Origin: Tupaia tana
Lineage: Eukaryota; Chordata; Mammalia; Scandentia; Tupaiidae
Assembly: GCA_026018925.1 (NCBI GenBank)
Contig: JAKSZU010000276.1
Coordinates: 1 to 64,000, forward strand
Direction of reading: 5' to 3'
DNA: 64,000 nt
In this document: positions 34,328 through 47,127 of the stretch, piece by piece
Layout: each line of letters begins with the position of its first letter
Position numbering within the stretch: position 1 is the stretch's first letter
Made by a program: the position numbers and the translations under genes
The notes under the pieces: generated by a model
Databases searched by the model: none
What the model saw: only the letters and a program-made list of their open reading frames with translations
What the model was told of the DNA's origin: nothing

Positions 34328-37136
34328 CTAGTTCCCAGTATCCATGTGGAATCTTCTCAGAGAATGGCTCAACTCTCCTGCCTGGGAGAAAGGAGCAGAA
34401 GGGTTTATTAACAAAACAAAAGATGGAGCTGAGAGCCAGAGAGAAATTCTACCTTTAAAAAAAATCGTAAAAAGGAAAAATTACCAAAAAAAAAATGAGG
34501 AGACAGGAGCAGAGAGAGACAGAGACCTCAGAGACACAGAGACAGGGATAGAAGGCCAGAGGGGCTCCCTACCAACTAGCTTTGCTTGCTGGAGGCTGAA
34601 TTATGAGTAGAAAATCTTCATTTCGCCTGTGCCCTAAAATATCTAGTTCCCAGTATCCCTGTGGAATCTTCTCAGAGAATGGCTCAACTCTCCTGCCTGG
34701 GAGAAAGGAGCAGAAGGGCTTATTAACAAAACAAAAGATGGAGCTGAGAGCCAGAGAGAAATTCTACATTTAAAAAATCGTAAAAAGGAAAAATTACCAA
34801 AAAAAAATGAAGAGACAGGAGCAGAGAGAGACAGAGGCCTCAGAGGCACAGAGACAGCGATAGAAGGCCAGAGGGGCTCCCTACCACTCTAGCTTTGCTT
34901 GCTGGAGGCTGAATTATGAGTAGAAAATCTTCATTTCGCCTGTGCCTTGAAATATCTAGTTCCCAGTATCCATGTGGAAACTTCTCAGAGAATGGCTCAA
35001 CTCTCCTGCCTGGGAGAAATGAGCAGAAGGGCTTATTAACAAAACAAAAGATGGAGCTGAGCGCCAGAGAGAAATTCTACCTTTAAAAAATTCGTAAAAA
35101 GAAAAATTACAAACAAAATGAAGAGACAGGTGCAGAGAGAGACAGAGACCTCAGAGACACAGGGACAGGGATAGAGGGCGAGAGGGGCTCCCTACCACAC
35201 TAGCTTTGCTTGCTGGAGGCTGAATTATGAGTAGAAAATCTTCATTTCGCCTGTGCCCTGAAATATCTAGTTCCCAGTATCCATGTGGAATCTTCTCAGA
35301 GAATGGCTCAACTCTCCTGCTTGGGGAAAGGAGCAGAAGGGCTTATTAACAAAACAAAAGATGGAGCTGAGAGCCAGAGAGAAATTCTATCTTTAAAAAA
35401 ATCGAAAAAAGAAAAATTACAAAAAAAATGAAGAGACAGGAGCAGAGAGAGACAGAGACCTCAGAGACACAGAGACAGGGAAAGAAGGCCAGAGGGGCTC
35501 CCTACCACACCAGCTTTGCTTGCTGGCGGCTGAATTATGAGTAGAAAATCTTCATTTCGCCTGTGCCCTGAAATATCTAGTTCCCAGTATCCATGTGGAA
35601 TCTTCTCAGAGAATGGCTCAACTCTCCTGCCTGGGAGAAAGGAGCAGAAGGGCTTATTAACAAAACAAAAGATGGAGCTGAGAGCCAGAGAGAAATTCTA
35701 ACTTTAAAAAAATCGTAAAAAGGAAAAATTACCAAAAAAAATGAGGAGACAGGAGCAGAGAGAGACAGAGACCTCAGAGACACAGAGACAGGGAGAGAAG
35801 GCCAGAGGTGCTCCCTACCACACTAGCTTTGCTTGCTGGAGGCTGAATTATGAGTAGAAAATCTTCATTTCGCCTGTGCCCTGAAATATCTAGTTCCCAG
35901 TATCCATGTGGAAACTTCTCAGAGAATGGCTCAACTCTCCTGCCTGGGCGAAAGGAGCAGAAGGGTTTATTAACAAAACAAAAGATGGAGCTGAGAGCCA
36001 GAGAGAAATTCTACCTTTAAAAAAATCTTAAAAGGGAAAAATTACCAAAAAAAAAATGAGGAGACAGGAGCAGAGAGAAACAGAGACCTCAGAGACACAG
36101 AGACAGGGATAGAAGGCCAGAGGGGCTCCCTACCAACTAGCTTTGCTTGCTGGAGGCTGAATTATGAGTAGAAAATCTTCATTTCGCCTGTGCCCTAAAA
36201 TATCTAGTTCCCAGTATCCATGTGGAATCTTCTCAGAGAATGGCTCAACTCTCCTGCCTGGGAGAAAGGAGCAGAAGGGCTTATTAAAATAACAAAAGAT
36301 GGAGCTGAGAGCCAGAGAGAAATTCTACCTTTAAAAAAATCGTAAAAAGGAAAAATTACCAAAAAAATTGAGGAGACAGGAGCAGAGAAAGACAGAGACC
36401 TCAGAGACACAGAGACAGGGATAGAAGGCCAGAGGGGCTCCCTAGCACACTAGCTTTGCTTGCTGGAGGCTGAATTATGAGTAGAAAATTTTCATTTCGC
36501 CTGTGGCCTGATATATCTAGTTCCCAGTATCCATGTGGAATCTTCTAAGAGAATGGCTCAACTCTCCTGCCTGGGAGAAAGGAGCAGAAGTTCTTATTAA
36601 CAAAACAAAAGATGGAGCTGAGAGCCAGAGAGAAATTCTAGTTTTAAAAAAATCGTAAAAAGGAAAAATTACCAAAAAAAAATGAGGAGACAGGAGCAGA
36701 GAGAGACAGAGACCTCAGAGACACAGAGACAGGGATAGAAGGCCAGAGGGGCTCCCAACCACACTAGCTTTGCTTGCTGGAGGCTGAATTATGAGTAGAA
36801 AATCTTCATTTCGCCTGTGCCCTGAAATATCTAGTTCCCAGTATCCATATGGAATCTTCTCAGAGAATGGCTCAACACTCCTGCCTGGGGGAAAGGAGCA
36901 GAAGGGCTTATTAACAAACAAAAGATGGAGCTGAGAGCCAGAGAGAAATTCTAGTTTTAAAAAAATCGTAAAAAGGCAAAATTACCAAAAAAAAATGAGG
37001 AGACAGGAGCAGAGAGAGACAGAGACCTCAGAGACACAGAGACAGGGATAGAAGGCCAGAGGGGCTCCCTACCACACTAGCTTTGCTTGCTGGAGGCTGA
37101 ATTATGAGTAGAAAATCTTCATTTCGCCTGTGCCCT
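33700..37136. repeat. 11-monomer (3436 bp) tandem duplication, copy A
   Basis: Monomer starts are 33707, 34014, 34328, 34643, 34956, 35267, 35577, 35890, 36204, 36517 and 36831; all recur 3436-3437 bp to the right. Shared private markers are ACTAGCTTTCCTTGC (33952), AAAGGACATATTACC (34156), AGAGGGCGAGAGG (35173), CACACCAGC (35508), AGAAGTTCTTATT (36586) and GGGGGAAAGG (36886). Differences seen include AGCGCCAGAG (35060) against AGAGCCAGAG, and an A-run change near 34460. The break with copy B lies between 37086 and 37187. Confidence 0.92.
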
Positions 37137-37141
37137 GAAAT
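35251..37141. repeat. 13-monomer-offset match, right member (six monomers)
   Basis: Monomer starts are 35267, 35577, 35890, 36204, 36517 and 36831. This segment lies wholly inside the left copy of the 11-monomer duplication. It therefore existed before that duplication and was copied again to 38703-40267. Confidence 0.8.
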
Positions 37142-40100
37142 ATCTAGTTCCCAGTATCCATGTGGAATCTTCTCAGAGAATGGCTCAACTCTCCTGCCTG
37201 GGGAAAGGAGCAGAAGGGATTATTAACAAAAAAAAGATGGAGCTGAGAGCCAGAGAGAAATTCTACCTTTAAAAAAATCGTAAAAAAAAATTACAAAAAA
37301 ATTGAAGAGACAGGAGCAGAGAGAGATAGAGACCTCAGAGACACAGAGACAGGGAAAGAAGGCCAGAGGGGCTCCCTACCACACTAGCTTTCCTTGCTGG
37401 CGGCTGAATTGTGAGTAGAAAATCTTCATTTCGCCTGTGCCCTGAAATATCTAGTTCCCAGTATCCATGTGGAATCTTCTCAGAGAATGGCTCAACTCTC
37501 CTTCCTGGGAGAAAGGAGCAGAAGGGCTTATTAACAAAACAAAAGATGGAGCTGAGAGCCAGAGAGAAATTCTAACTTTAAAAAAATCGTAAAAAGGACA
37601 TATTACCAAAAAAAAATGAGGAGACAGGAGCAGAGAGAGACAGAGACCTCAGAGACACAGAGACAGGGAGAGAAGGCCAGAGGTGCTCCCTACCACACTA
37701 GCTTTGCTTGCTGGAGGCTGAATTATGAGTAGAAAATCTTCATTTCGCCTGTGCCCTGAAATATCTAGTTCCCAGTATCCATGTGGAATCTTCTCAGAGA
37801 ATGGCTCAACTCTCCTGCCTGGGAGAAAGGAGCAGAAGGGTTTATTAACAAAACAAAAGATGGAGCTGAGAGCCAGAGAGAAATTCTACCTTTAAAAAAA
37901 TCGTAAAAAGGAAAAATTACCAAAAAAAAAATGAGGAGACAGGAGCAGAGAGAGACAGAGACCTCAGAGACACAGAGACAGGGATAGAAGGCCAGAGGGG
38001 CTCCCTACCAACTAGCTTTGCTTGCTGGAGGCTGAATTATGAGTAGAAAATCTTCATTTCGCCTGTGCCCTAAAATATCTAGTTCCCAGTATCCCTGTGG
38101 AATCTTCTCAGAGAATGGCTCAACTCTCCTGCCTGGGAGAAAGGAGCAGAAGGGCTTATTAACAAAACAAAAGATGGAGCTGAGAGCCAGAGAGAAATTC
38201 TACATTTAAAAAATCGTAAAAAGGAAAAATTACCAAAAAAAAATGAAGAGACAGGAGCAGAGAGAGACAGAGGCCTCAGAGGCACAGAGACAGCGATAGA
38301 AGGCCAGAGGGGCTCCCTACCACTCTAGCTTTGCTTGCTGGAGGCTGAATTATGAGTAGAAAATCTTCATTTCGCCTGTGCCTTGAAATATCTAGTTCCC
38401 AGTATCCATGTGGAAACTTCTCAGAGAATGGCTCAACTCTCCTGCCTGGGAGAAATGAGCAGAAGGGCTTATTAACAAAACAAAAGATGGAGCTGAGAGC
38501 CAGAGAGAAATTCTACCTTTAAAAAATTCGTAAAAAGAAAAATTACAAACAAAATGAAGAGACAGGTGCAGAGAGAGACAGAGACCTCAGAGACACAGGG
38601 ACAGGGATAGAGGGCGAGAGGGGCTCCCTACCACACTAGCTTTGCTTGCTGGAGGCTGAATTATGAGTAGAAAATCTTCATTTCGCCTGTGCCCTGAAAT
38701 ATCTAGTTCCCAGTATCCATGTGGAATCTTCTCAGAGAATGGCTCAACTCTCCTGCTTGGGGAAAGGAGCAGAAGGGCTTATTAACAAAACAAAAGATGG
38801 AGCTGAGAGCCAGAGAGAAATTCTATCTTTAAAAAAATCGAAAAAAGAAAAATTACAAAAAAAATGAAGAGACAGGAGCAGAGAGAGACAGAGACCTCAG
38901 AGACACAGAGACAGGGAAAGAAGGCCAGAGGGGCTCCCTACCACACCAGCTTTGCTTGCTGGCGGCTGAATTATGAGTAGAAAATCTTCATTTCGCCTGT
39001 GCCCTGAAATATCTAGTTCCCAGTATCCATGTGGAATCTTCTCAGAGAATGGCTCAACTCTCCTGCCTGGGAGAAAGGAGCAGAAGGGCTTATTAACAAA
39101 ACAAAAGATGGAGCTGAGAGCCAGAGAGAAATTCTAACTTTAAAAAAATCGTAAAAAGGAAAAATTACCAAAAAAAATGAGGAGACAGGAGCAGAGAGAG
39201 ACAGAGACCTCAGAGACACAGAGACAGGGAGAGAAGGCCAGAGGTGCTCCCTACCACACTAGCTTTGCTTGCTGGAGGCTGAATTATGAGTAGAAAATCT
39301 TCATTTCGCCTGTGCCCTGAAATATCTAGTTCCCAGTATCCATGTGGAAACTTCTCAGAGAATGGCTCAACTCTCCTGCCTGGGCGAAAGGAGCAGAAGG
39401 GTTTATTAACAAAACAAAAGATGGAGCTGAGAGCCAGAGAGAAATTCTACCTTTAAAAAAATCTTAAAAGGGAAAAATTACCAAAAAAAAAATGAGGAGA
39501 CAGGAGCAGAGAGAAACAGAGACCTCAGAGACACAGAGACAGGGATAGAAGGCCAGAGGGGCTCCCTACCAACTAGCTTTGCTTGCTGGAGGCTGAATTA
39601 TGAGTAGAAAATCTTCATTTCGCCTGTGCCCTAAAATATCTAGTTCCCAGTATCCATGTGGAATCTTCTCAGAGAATGGCTCAACTCTCCTGCCTGGGAG
39701 AAAGGAGCAGAAGGGCTTATTAAAATAACAAAAGATGGAGCTGAGAGCCAGAGAGAAATTCTACCTTTAAAAAAATCGTAAAAAGGAAAAATTACCAAAA
39801 AAATTGAGGAGACAGGAGCAGAGAAAGACAGAGACCTCAGAGACACAGAGACAGGGATAGAAGGCCAGAGGGGCTCCCTAGCACACTAGCTTTGCTTGCT
39901 GGAGGCTGAATTATGAGTAGAAAATTTTCATTTCGCCTGTGGCCTGATATATCTAGTTCCCAGTATCCATGTGGAATCTTCTAAGAGAATGGCTCAACTC
40001 TCCTGCCTGGGAGAAAGGAGCAGAAGTTCTTATTAACAAAACAAAAGATGGAGCTGAGAGCCAGAGAGAAATTCTAGTTTTAAAAAAATCGTAAAAAGGA

Positions 40101-40572
40101 AAAATTACCAAAAAAAAATGAGGAGACAGGAGCAGAGAGAGACAGAGACCTCAGAGACACAGAGACAGGGATAGAAGGCCAGAGGGGCTCCCAACCACAC
40201 TAGCTTTGCTTGCTGGAGGCTGAATTATGAGTAGAAAATCTTCATTTCGCCTGTGCCCTGAAATATCTAGTTCCCAGTATCCATATGGAATCTTCTCAGA
40301 GAATGGCTCAACACTCCTGCCTGGGGGAAAGGAGCAGAAGGGCTTATTAACAAACAAAAGATGGAGCTGAGAGCCAGAGAGAAATTCTAGTTTTAAAAAA
40401 ATCGTAAAAAGGCAAAATTACCAAAAAAAAATGAGGAGACAGGAGCAGAGAGAGACAGAGACCTCAGAGACACAGAGACAGGGATAGAAGGCCAGAGGGG
40501 CTCCCTACCACACTAGCTTTGCTTGCTGGAGGCTGAATTATGAGTAGAAAATCTTCATTTCGCCTGTGCCCT
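37137..40572. repeat. 11-monomer (3436 bp) tandem duplication, copy B
   Basis: Monomer starts are 37144, 37451, 37765, 38079, 38392, 38703, 39013, 39326, 39640, 39953 and 40267. The order and almost every base match copy A. The 37144-37451 interval is 307 bp, the shortest class, as in its partner 33707-34014. After the last monomer the array continues with GGCTCCACTC (40580), which marks the end of the repeat unit. Confidence 0.92.
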
Positions 40573-41089
40573 GAAATATCTAGTTCCCAGTATCCATGTG
40601 GAATCTTCTCAGAGAATGGCTCCACTCTCCTGCCTGGGAGAAAGGAGCAGAAGGGCTTCTTAAAAAAACAAAAGATGGAGCTTAGAGGCAGAGAGAAATT
40701 CTACCTTTAAAAAAATCGTAAAAAGGAAAAATTACCAAAAAAAAATGGGGAGACAGGAGCAGAGAGAGACAGAGACCTCAGAGACACAGAGACAGGGATA
40801 GAAGGCCAGAGGGGCTCCCTACCACACTAGCTTTGCTTGCTGGATGCTGAATTATGAGTAGAAAATCTTCATTTCGCCTGTGCCCTGAAATATCTAGTTC
40901 CCAGTATCCATGTGGAAACTTCTCAGAGAATGGCTCAACTCTCCTGCCTGGGAGAAAGGAGCAGAAGGGCTTATTAACAAAACAAAAGATGGAGCTGAGA
41001 GCCAGAGAGAAATTCTACCTTTAAAAAAATCATAAAAAGTAAAAATTACCGAAAAAAATGAAGAGACAGGAACAGAGAGAGACAGAGAC
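40573..41089. repeat. Satellite monomers leading into the 38-monomer unit
   Basis: Monomer 40580 and most of 40894 lie here. Both are cassette types: GGCTCCACTC with CTTCTTAAAAAAAC, then GAAACTTC with AAAGTAAAAATTACCG. Private variants are AGCTTAGAGG (40679), GGATGCTGAA (40844) and AGGAACAGAG (41067). The last of these helps to place the start of the following 11.87-kb unit to its right. Confidence 0.82.
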
Positions 41090-41826
41090 CTCAGAGACAC
41101 AGAGACAGCGATAGAAGGCCAGAGGGGCTCCCTACCACACTAGCTTTGCTGCTGGAGGCTGAATAATGAGTAGAAAATCTTCATTTCGCCTGTGCCCTGA
41201 AATATCTAGTTCCCAGTATCCATGTGGAATTTTCTCAGAGAATGGCTCAACTCTCCTGCCTGGGGAAAGGAGCAGAAGGGATTATTAACAAAAAAAAGAT
41301 GGAGCTGAGAGTCAGAGAGAAATTCTACCTTTAAAAAAATCGTAAAAAAAAAATTACAAAAAAATTGAAGAGACAGGAGCAGACAGAGATAGAGACCTCA
41401 GAGACACAGAGACAGGGAAAGAAGGCCAGAGGGGCTCCCTACCACACTAGCTTTGCTTGCTGGCGGCTGAATTGTGAGTAGAAAATCTTCATTTCGCCTG
41501 TGCCCTGAAATATCTATTTCCCAGTATCCATGTGGAATCTTCTCAGAGAATGGCTCAACTCTCCTTCCTGGGAGAAAGGAGCAGAAGGGCTTATTAACAA
41601 AACAAAAGATGGAGCTGAGAGCCAGAGAGAAATTCTAACTTTAAAAAAATCGTAAAAAGGACAAATTACCAAAAAAAATGAGGAGACAGGAGCAGAGAGA
41701 GACAGAGACCTCAGAGACACAGAGACAGGGAGAGAAGGCCAGAGGTGCTCCCTACCACACTAGCTTTGCTTGCTGGAGGCTGAATTATGAGTAGAAAATC
41801 TTCATTTCGCCTGTGCCCTGAAATAT
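40580..41826. repeat. Recurring four-monomer cassette, occurrence 5
   Basis: Monomers are 40580, 40894, 41206 and 41514. Private markers GAATAATGAG, GGAATTTTCTC and CTATTTCCC are repeated at 53027, 53094 and 53380, which identifies this occurrence as the source of the left edge of the second 38-monomer copy. Confidence 0.87.
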
Positions 41827-44800
41827 CTAGTTCCCAGTATCCATGTGGAATCTTCTCAGAGAATGGCTCAACTCTCCTGCCTGGGAGAAAGGAGCAGAAG
41901 GGTTTATTAACAAAACAAAAGATGGAGCTGAGAGCCAGAGAGAAATTCTACCTTTAAAAAAATCGTTAAAAGGAAAAATTACCAAAAAAAAATGAGGAGA
42001 CAGGAGCAGAGAGAGACAGAGACCTCAGAGACACAGAGACAGGGATAGAAGGCCAGAGGGGCTCCCTACCAACTAGCTTTGCTTGCTGGAGGCTGAATTA
42101 TGAGTAGAAAATCTTCATTTCGCCTGTGCCCTAAAATATCTAGTTCCCAGTATCCATGTGGAATCTTCTCAGAGAATGGCTCAACTCTCCTGCCTGGGAG
42201 AAAGGAGCAGAAGGGCTTATTAACAAAACAAAAGATGGAGCTGAGAGCCAGAGAGAAATTCTACATTTAAAAAATCGTAAAAAGGAAAAATTACCAAAAA
42301 AAATGAAGAGACAGGAGCAGAGAGAGACAGAGGCCTCAGAGGCACAGAGACAGGGATAGAAGGCCAGAGGGGCTCCCTACCACTCTAGCTTTGCTTGCTG
42401 GAGGCTGAATTATGAGTAGAAAATCTTCATTTCGCCTGTGCCTTGAAATATCTAGTTCCCAGTATCCATGTGGAAACTTCTCAGAGAATGGCTCAACTCT
42501 CCTGCCTGGGAGAAAGGAGCAGAAGGCTTATTAACAAAACAAAAGATGGAGCTGAGAGCCAGAGAGAAATTCTACCTTTAAAAAATTCTTAAAAAGAAAA
42601 ATTACAAACAAAATGAAGAGACAGGTGCAGAGAGAGACAGAGACCTCAGAGACACAGGGACAGGGATAGAGGGCGAGAGGGGCTCCCTACCACACTAGCT
42701 TTGCTTGCTGGAGGCTGAATTATGAGTAGAAAATCTTCATTTCGCCTGTGCCCCTGAAATATCTAGTTCCCAGTATCCATGTGGAATCTTCTCAGAGAAT
42801 GGCTCAACTCTCCTGCTTGGGGAAAGGAGCAGAAGGGCTTATTAACAAAACAAAAGATGGAGCTGAGAGCCAGAGAGAAATTCTATCTTTAAAAAAATCG
42901 TAAAAAAAAATTACAAAAAAAATGAAGAGACAGGAGCAGAGAGAGACAGAGACCTCAGAGACACAGAGACAGGGAAAGAAGGCCAGAGGGGCTCCCTACC
43001 ACACTAGCTTTGCTTGCTGGCGGCTGAATTATGAGTAGAAAATCTTCATTTCGCCTGTGCCCTGAAATATCTAGTTCCCAGTATCCATGTGGAATCTTCT
43101 CAGAGAATGGCTCAACTCTCCTGCCTGGGAGAAAGGAGCAGAAGGGCTTATTAACAAAACAAAAGATGGAGCTGAGAGCTAGAGAGAAATTCTAACTTTA
43201 AAAAAATCGTAAATAGGAAAAATTACCAAAAAAAATGAGGAGACAGGAGCAGAGAGAGACAGAGACCTCAGAGACACAGAGACAGGGAGAGAAGGCCAGA
43301 GGTGCTCCCTACCACACTAGCTTTGCTTGCTGGAGGCTGAATTACGAGTAGAAAATCTTCATTTCGCCTGTGCCCTGAAATATCTAGTTCCCAGTATCCA
43401 TGTGGAATCTTCTCAGAGAATGGCTCAACTCTCCTGCCTGGGAGAAAGGAGCAGAAGGGTTTATTAACAAAACAAAAGATGGAGCTGAGAGCCAGAGAGA
43501 AATTCTACCTTTAAAAAAATCTTAAAAGGGAAAAAATTACCAAAAAAAAAATGAGGAGACAGGAGCAGAGAGAGACAGAGACCTCAGAGACACAGAGACA
43601 GGGATAGAAGGCCAGAGGGGCTCCCTACCAACTAGCTTTGCTTGCTGGAGGCTGAATTATGAGTAGAAAATCTTCATTTCGCCTGTGCCCTGAAATATAT
43701 AGTTCCCAGTATCCATGTGGAATCTTCTCAGAGAATGGCTCAACTCTCCTGCCTGGGAGAAAGGAGCAGAAGGGCTTATTAACAAAACAAAAGATGGAGC
43801 TGAGAGCCAGAGAGAAATTCTACATTTAAAAAATCGTAAAAAGGAAAAATTACCAAAAAAAATGAAGAGACAGGAGCAGAGAGAGACAGAGGTCTCAGAG
43901 GCACAGAGACAGCGATAGAAGGCAAGAGGGGCTCCCTACCACACTAGCTTTGCTTGCTGGAGGCTGAATTATGAGTAGAAAATCTTCATTACGCCTGTGT
44001 CCTGAAATATCTAGTTCCCAGTATCCATGTGGAAACTTCTCAGAGAATGGCTCAACTCTCCTGCCTGGGAGAAAGGAGCAGAAGGCTTATTAACAAAACA
44101 AAGATGGAGCTGAGAGCCAGAGAGAAATTCTACCTTTAAAAAATTCGTAAAAAGAAAAATTACAAACAAAAGGAAGAGACAGGAGCAGAGAGAGACAGAG
44201 ACCTCAGAGACACAGGGACAGGGATAGAGGGCGAGAGGGGCTCCCTACCACACTAGCTTTGCTTGCTGGAGGCTGAATTATGAGTAGAAAATCTTCATTT
44301 CGCCTGTGCCCTGAAATATCTAGTTCCCAGTATCCATGTGGAATCTTCTCAGAGAATGGCTCAACTCTCCTGCTTGGGGAAAGGAGCAGAAGGGCTTATT
44401 AACAAAACAAATATGGAGCTGAGAGCCAGAGAGAAATTCTACCTTTAAAAAAATCGTAAAAAGAAAAATTACAAAAAAAATGAAGAGACAGGAGCAGAGA
44501 GAGACAGAGACCTCAGAGACACAGAGACAGGGAAAGAAGGCCAGAGGGGCTCCCTACCACACTAGCTTTGCTTGCTGGAGGCTGAATTATGAGTAGAAAA
44601 TCTTCATTTCGCCTGTGCCCTGAAATATCTAGTTCCCAGTATCCATGTGGAATCTTCTCAGAGAATGGCTCAACTCTCCTGCCTGGGAGAAAGGAGCAGA
44701 AGGGCTTATTAACAAAACAAAAGATGGAGCTGAGAGCCAGAGAGAAATTCTACCTTTAAAAAAATCGTAAAAAGGAAAAAATTACCAAAAAAAATGAGGA

Positions 44801-45536
44801 GACCAGAGAAGAGAGAGACAGAGTCCTCAGAGACACAGAGACAGGGATAGAAGGCCAGAGGGGCTCCCAACCACACTAGCTTTGCTTGCTGGGGGCTGAA
44901 TTATGAGTAGAAAATCTTCATTTCGCCTGTGCCCTAAAATATCTAGTTCCCAGTATCCATGTGGAATCTTCTCAGAGAATGGCTCAACTCTCCTGCCTGG
45001 GAGAAAGGAGCAGAAGGGCTTATTAAAATAACAAAAGATGGAGCTGAGAGGCAGAGAGAAATTCTACCTTTAAAAAAATCGTAAAAAGGAAAAATTACCA
45101 AAAAAAAATGAGGAGACAGGAGCAGAGAAAAACAGAGACCTCAGAGACACAGAGACAGGGATAGAAGGCCAGAGGGGCTCCCTAGCACACTAGCTTTGCT
45201 TGCTGGAGGCTGAATTATGAGTAGAAAATTTTCATTTCGCCTGTGGCCTGATATATCTAGTTCCCAGTATCCATGTGGAATCTTCTAAGAGAATGGCTCA
45301 ACTCTCCTGCCTGGGAGAAAGGAGCAGAAGTTCTTATTAACAAAACAAAAGATGGAGCTGAGAGCCAGAGAGAAATTCTAGTTTTAAAAAAATCGTAAAA
45401 AGGAAAAATTACCAAAAAAAAATGAGGAGACAGGAGCAGAGAGAGACAGAGACCTCAGAGACACAGAGACAGGGATAGAAGGCCAGAGGGGCTCCCAACC
45501 ACACTAGCTTTGCTTGCTGGAGGCTGAATTATGAGT

Positions 45537-45542
45537 AGATCT
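45537..45542. other. AGATCT created by a 3-bp deletion (lineage marker)
   Basis: Nearly all monomers read AGTAGAAAATCTTC here; this one reads AGTAGATCTTC, a loss of three A that creates a BglII site. The only other instance noticed is 56783, exactly 11,246 bp away. Collinear monomers 40267, 36831 and 32770 retain the longer form. Confidence 0.85.
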
Positions 45543-45880
45543 TCATTTCGCCTGTGCCCTGAAATATCTAGTTCCCAGTATCCATATGGAATCTTCTCAG
45601 AGAATGGCTCAACACTCCTGCCTGGGAGAAAGGAGCAGAAGGGCTTATTAACAAACAAAAGATGGAGCTGAGAGCCAGAGAGAAATTCTAGTTTTAAAAA
45701 AATCGTAAAAAGGCAAAATTACCAAAAAAAAATGAGGAGACAGGAGCAGAGAGAGACAGAGACCTCAGAGACACAGAGACAGGGATAGAAGGCCAGAGGG
45801 GCTCCCTACCACACTAGCTTTGCTTGCTGGAGGCTGAATTATGAGTAGAAAATCTTCATTTCGCCTGTGCCCTGAAATAT

Positions 45881-47127
45881 CTAGTTCCCAGTATCCATGT
45901 GGAATCTTCTCAGAGAATGGCTCCACTCTCGTGCCTGGGAGAAAGGAGCAGAAGGGCTTCTTAAAAAAACAAAAGATGGAGCTGAGAGGCAGAGAGAAAT
46001 TCTACCTTTAAAAAAATCGTAAAAAGGAAAAATTACCAAAAAAAAATGGGGAGAAAGGAGCAGAGAGAGACAGAGACCTCAGAGACACAGAGACAGGGAT
46101 AGAAGGCCAGAGGGGCTCCCTACCACACTAGCTTTGCTTGCTGGAGGCTGAATTATGAGTAGATAATCTTCATTTCGCCTGTGCCCTGAAATATCTAGTT
46201 CCCAGTATCCATGTGGAAACTTCTCAGAGAATGGCTCAACTCTCCTGCCTGGGAGAAAGGAGCAGAAGGGCTTATTAACAAAACAAAAGATGGAGCTGAG
46301 AGCCAGAGAGAAATTCTACCTTTAAAAAAATCATAAAAAGTAAAAATTACCGAAAAAAATGAAGAGACAGGAGCAGAGAGAGACAGAGACCTCAGAAACA
46401 CAGAGACAGCGATAGAAGGCCAGAGGGGCTCCCTACCACACTAGCTTTGCTGCTGGAGGCTGAATTATGAGTAGAAAATCTTCATTTCGCCTGTGCCCTG
46501 AAATATCTAGTTCCCAGTATCCATGTGGAATCTTCTCAGAGAATGGCTCAACTCTCCTGCCTGGGGAAAGGAGCAGAAGGGATTATTAACAAAAAAAAGA
46601 TGGAGCAGAGAGCCAGAGAGAAATTCTACCTTTAAAAAAATCGTAAAAAAAAAATTACAAAAAAATTGAAGAGACAGGAGCAGAGAGAGATAGAGACCTC
46701 AGAGACACAGAGACAGGGAAAGAAGGCCAGAGGGGCTCCCTACCACACTAGCTTTGCTTGCTGGCGGCTGAATTGTGAGTAGAAAATCTTCATTTCGCCT
46801 GTGCCCTGAAATATCTAGTTCCCAGTATCCATGTGGAATCTTCTCAGAGAATGGCTCAACTCTCCTTCCTGGGAGAAAGGAGCAGAAGGGCTTATTAACA
46901 AAACAAAAGATGGAGCTGAGAGCCAGAGAGAAATTCTAACTTTAAAAAAATCGTAAAAAGGACAAATTACCAAAAAAAATGAGGAGACAGGAGCAGAGAG
47001 AGACAGAGACCTCAGAGACACAGAGAGAGGGAGAGAAGGCCAGAGGTGCTCCCTATCACAGTAGCTTTGCTTGCTGGAGGCTGAATTATGAGTAGAAAAT
47101 CTTCATTTCGCCTGTGCCCTGAAATAT
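45881..47127. repeat. Recurring four-monomer cassette, occurrence 6
   Basis: Monomers are 45881, 46195, 46507 and 46815. Variants are GGAGAAAGGAGCAG (46050), GATGGAGCAGAGAG (46600) and CAGAGAGAGGGAGAG (47021), all shared with occurrence 7. ACTCTCGTGCC (45925) and GTAGATAATC (46159) are private. Confidence 0.87.

Larger units (their letters stand above)
39600..43697. repeat. 17-monomer-offset duplication, left member (13 monomers)
   Basis: Monomer starts 39640, 39953, 40267, 40580, 40894, 41206, 41514, 41827, 42140, 42452, 42763, 43071 and 43384 match 44943-48687 at 5301-5304 bp. Markers are AGAAGTTCTTATT, GCAAAATTACC, GGCTCCACTC, AAAGTAAAAATTACCG, CCTGGGGAAAGG, CCTTGAAATATC and GAGCTAGAGAG. 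The member spans the end of the 11-monomer duplication and the start of the 38-monomer unit, so the events overlap. Confidence 0.85.
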
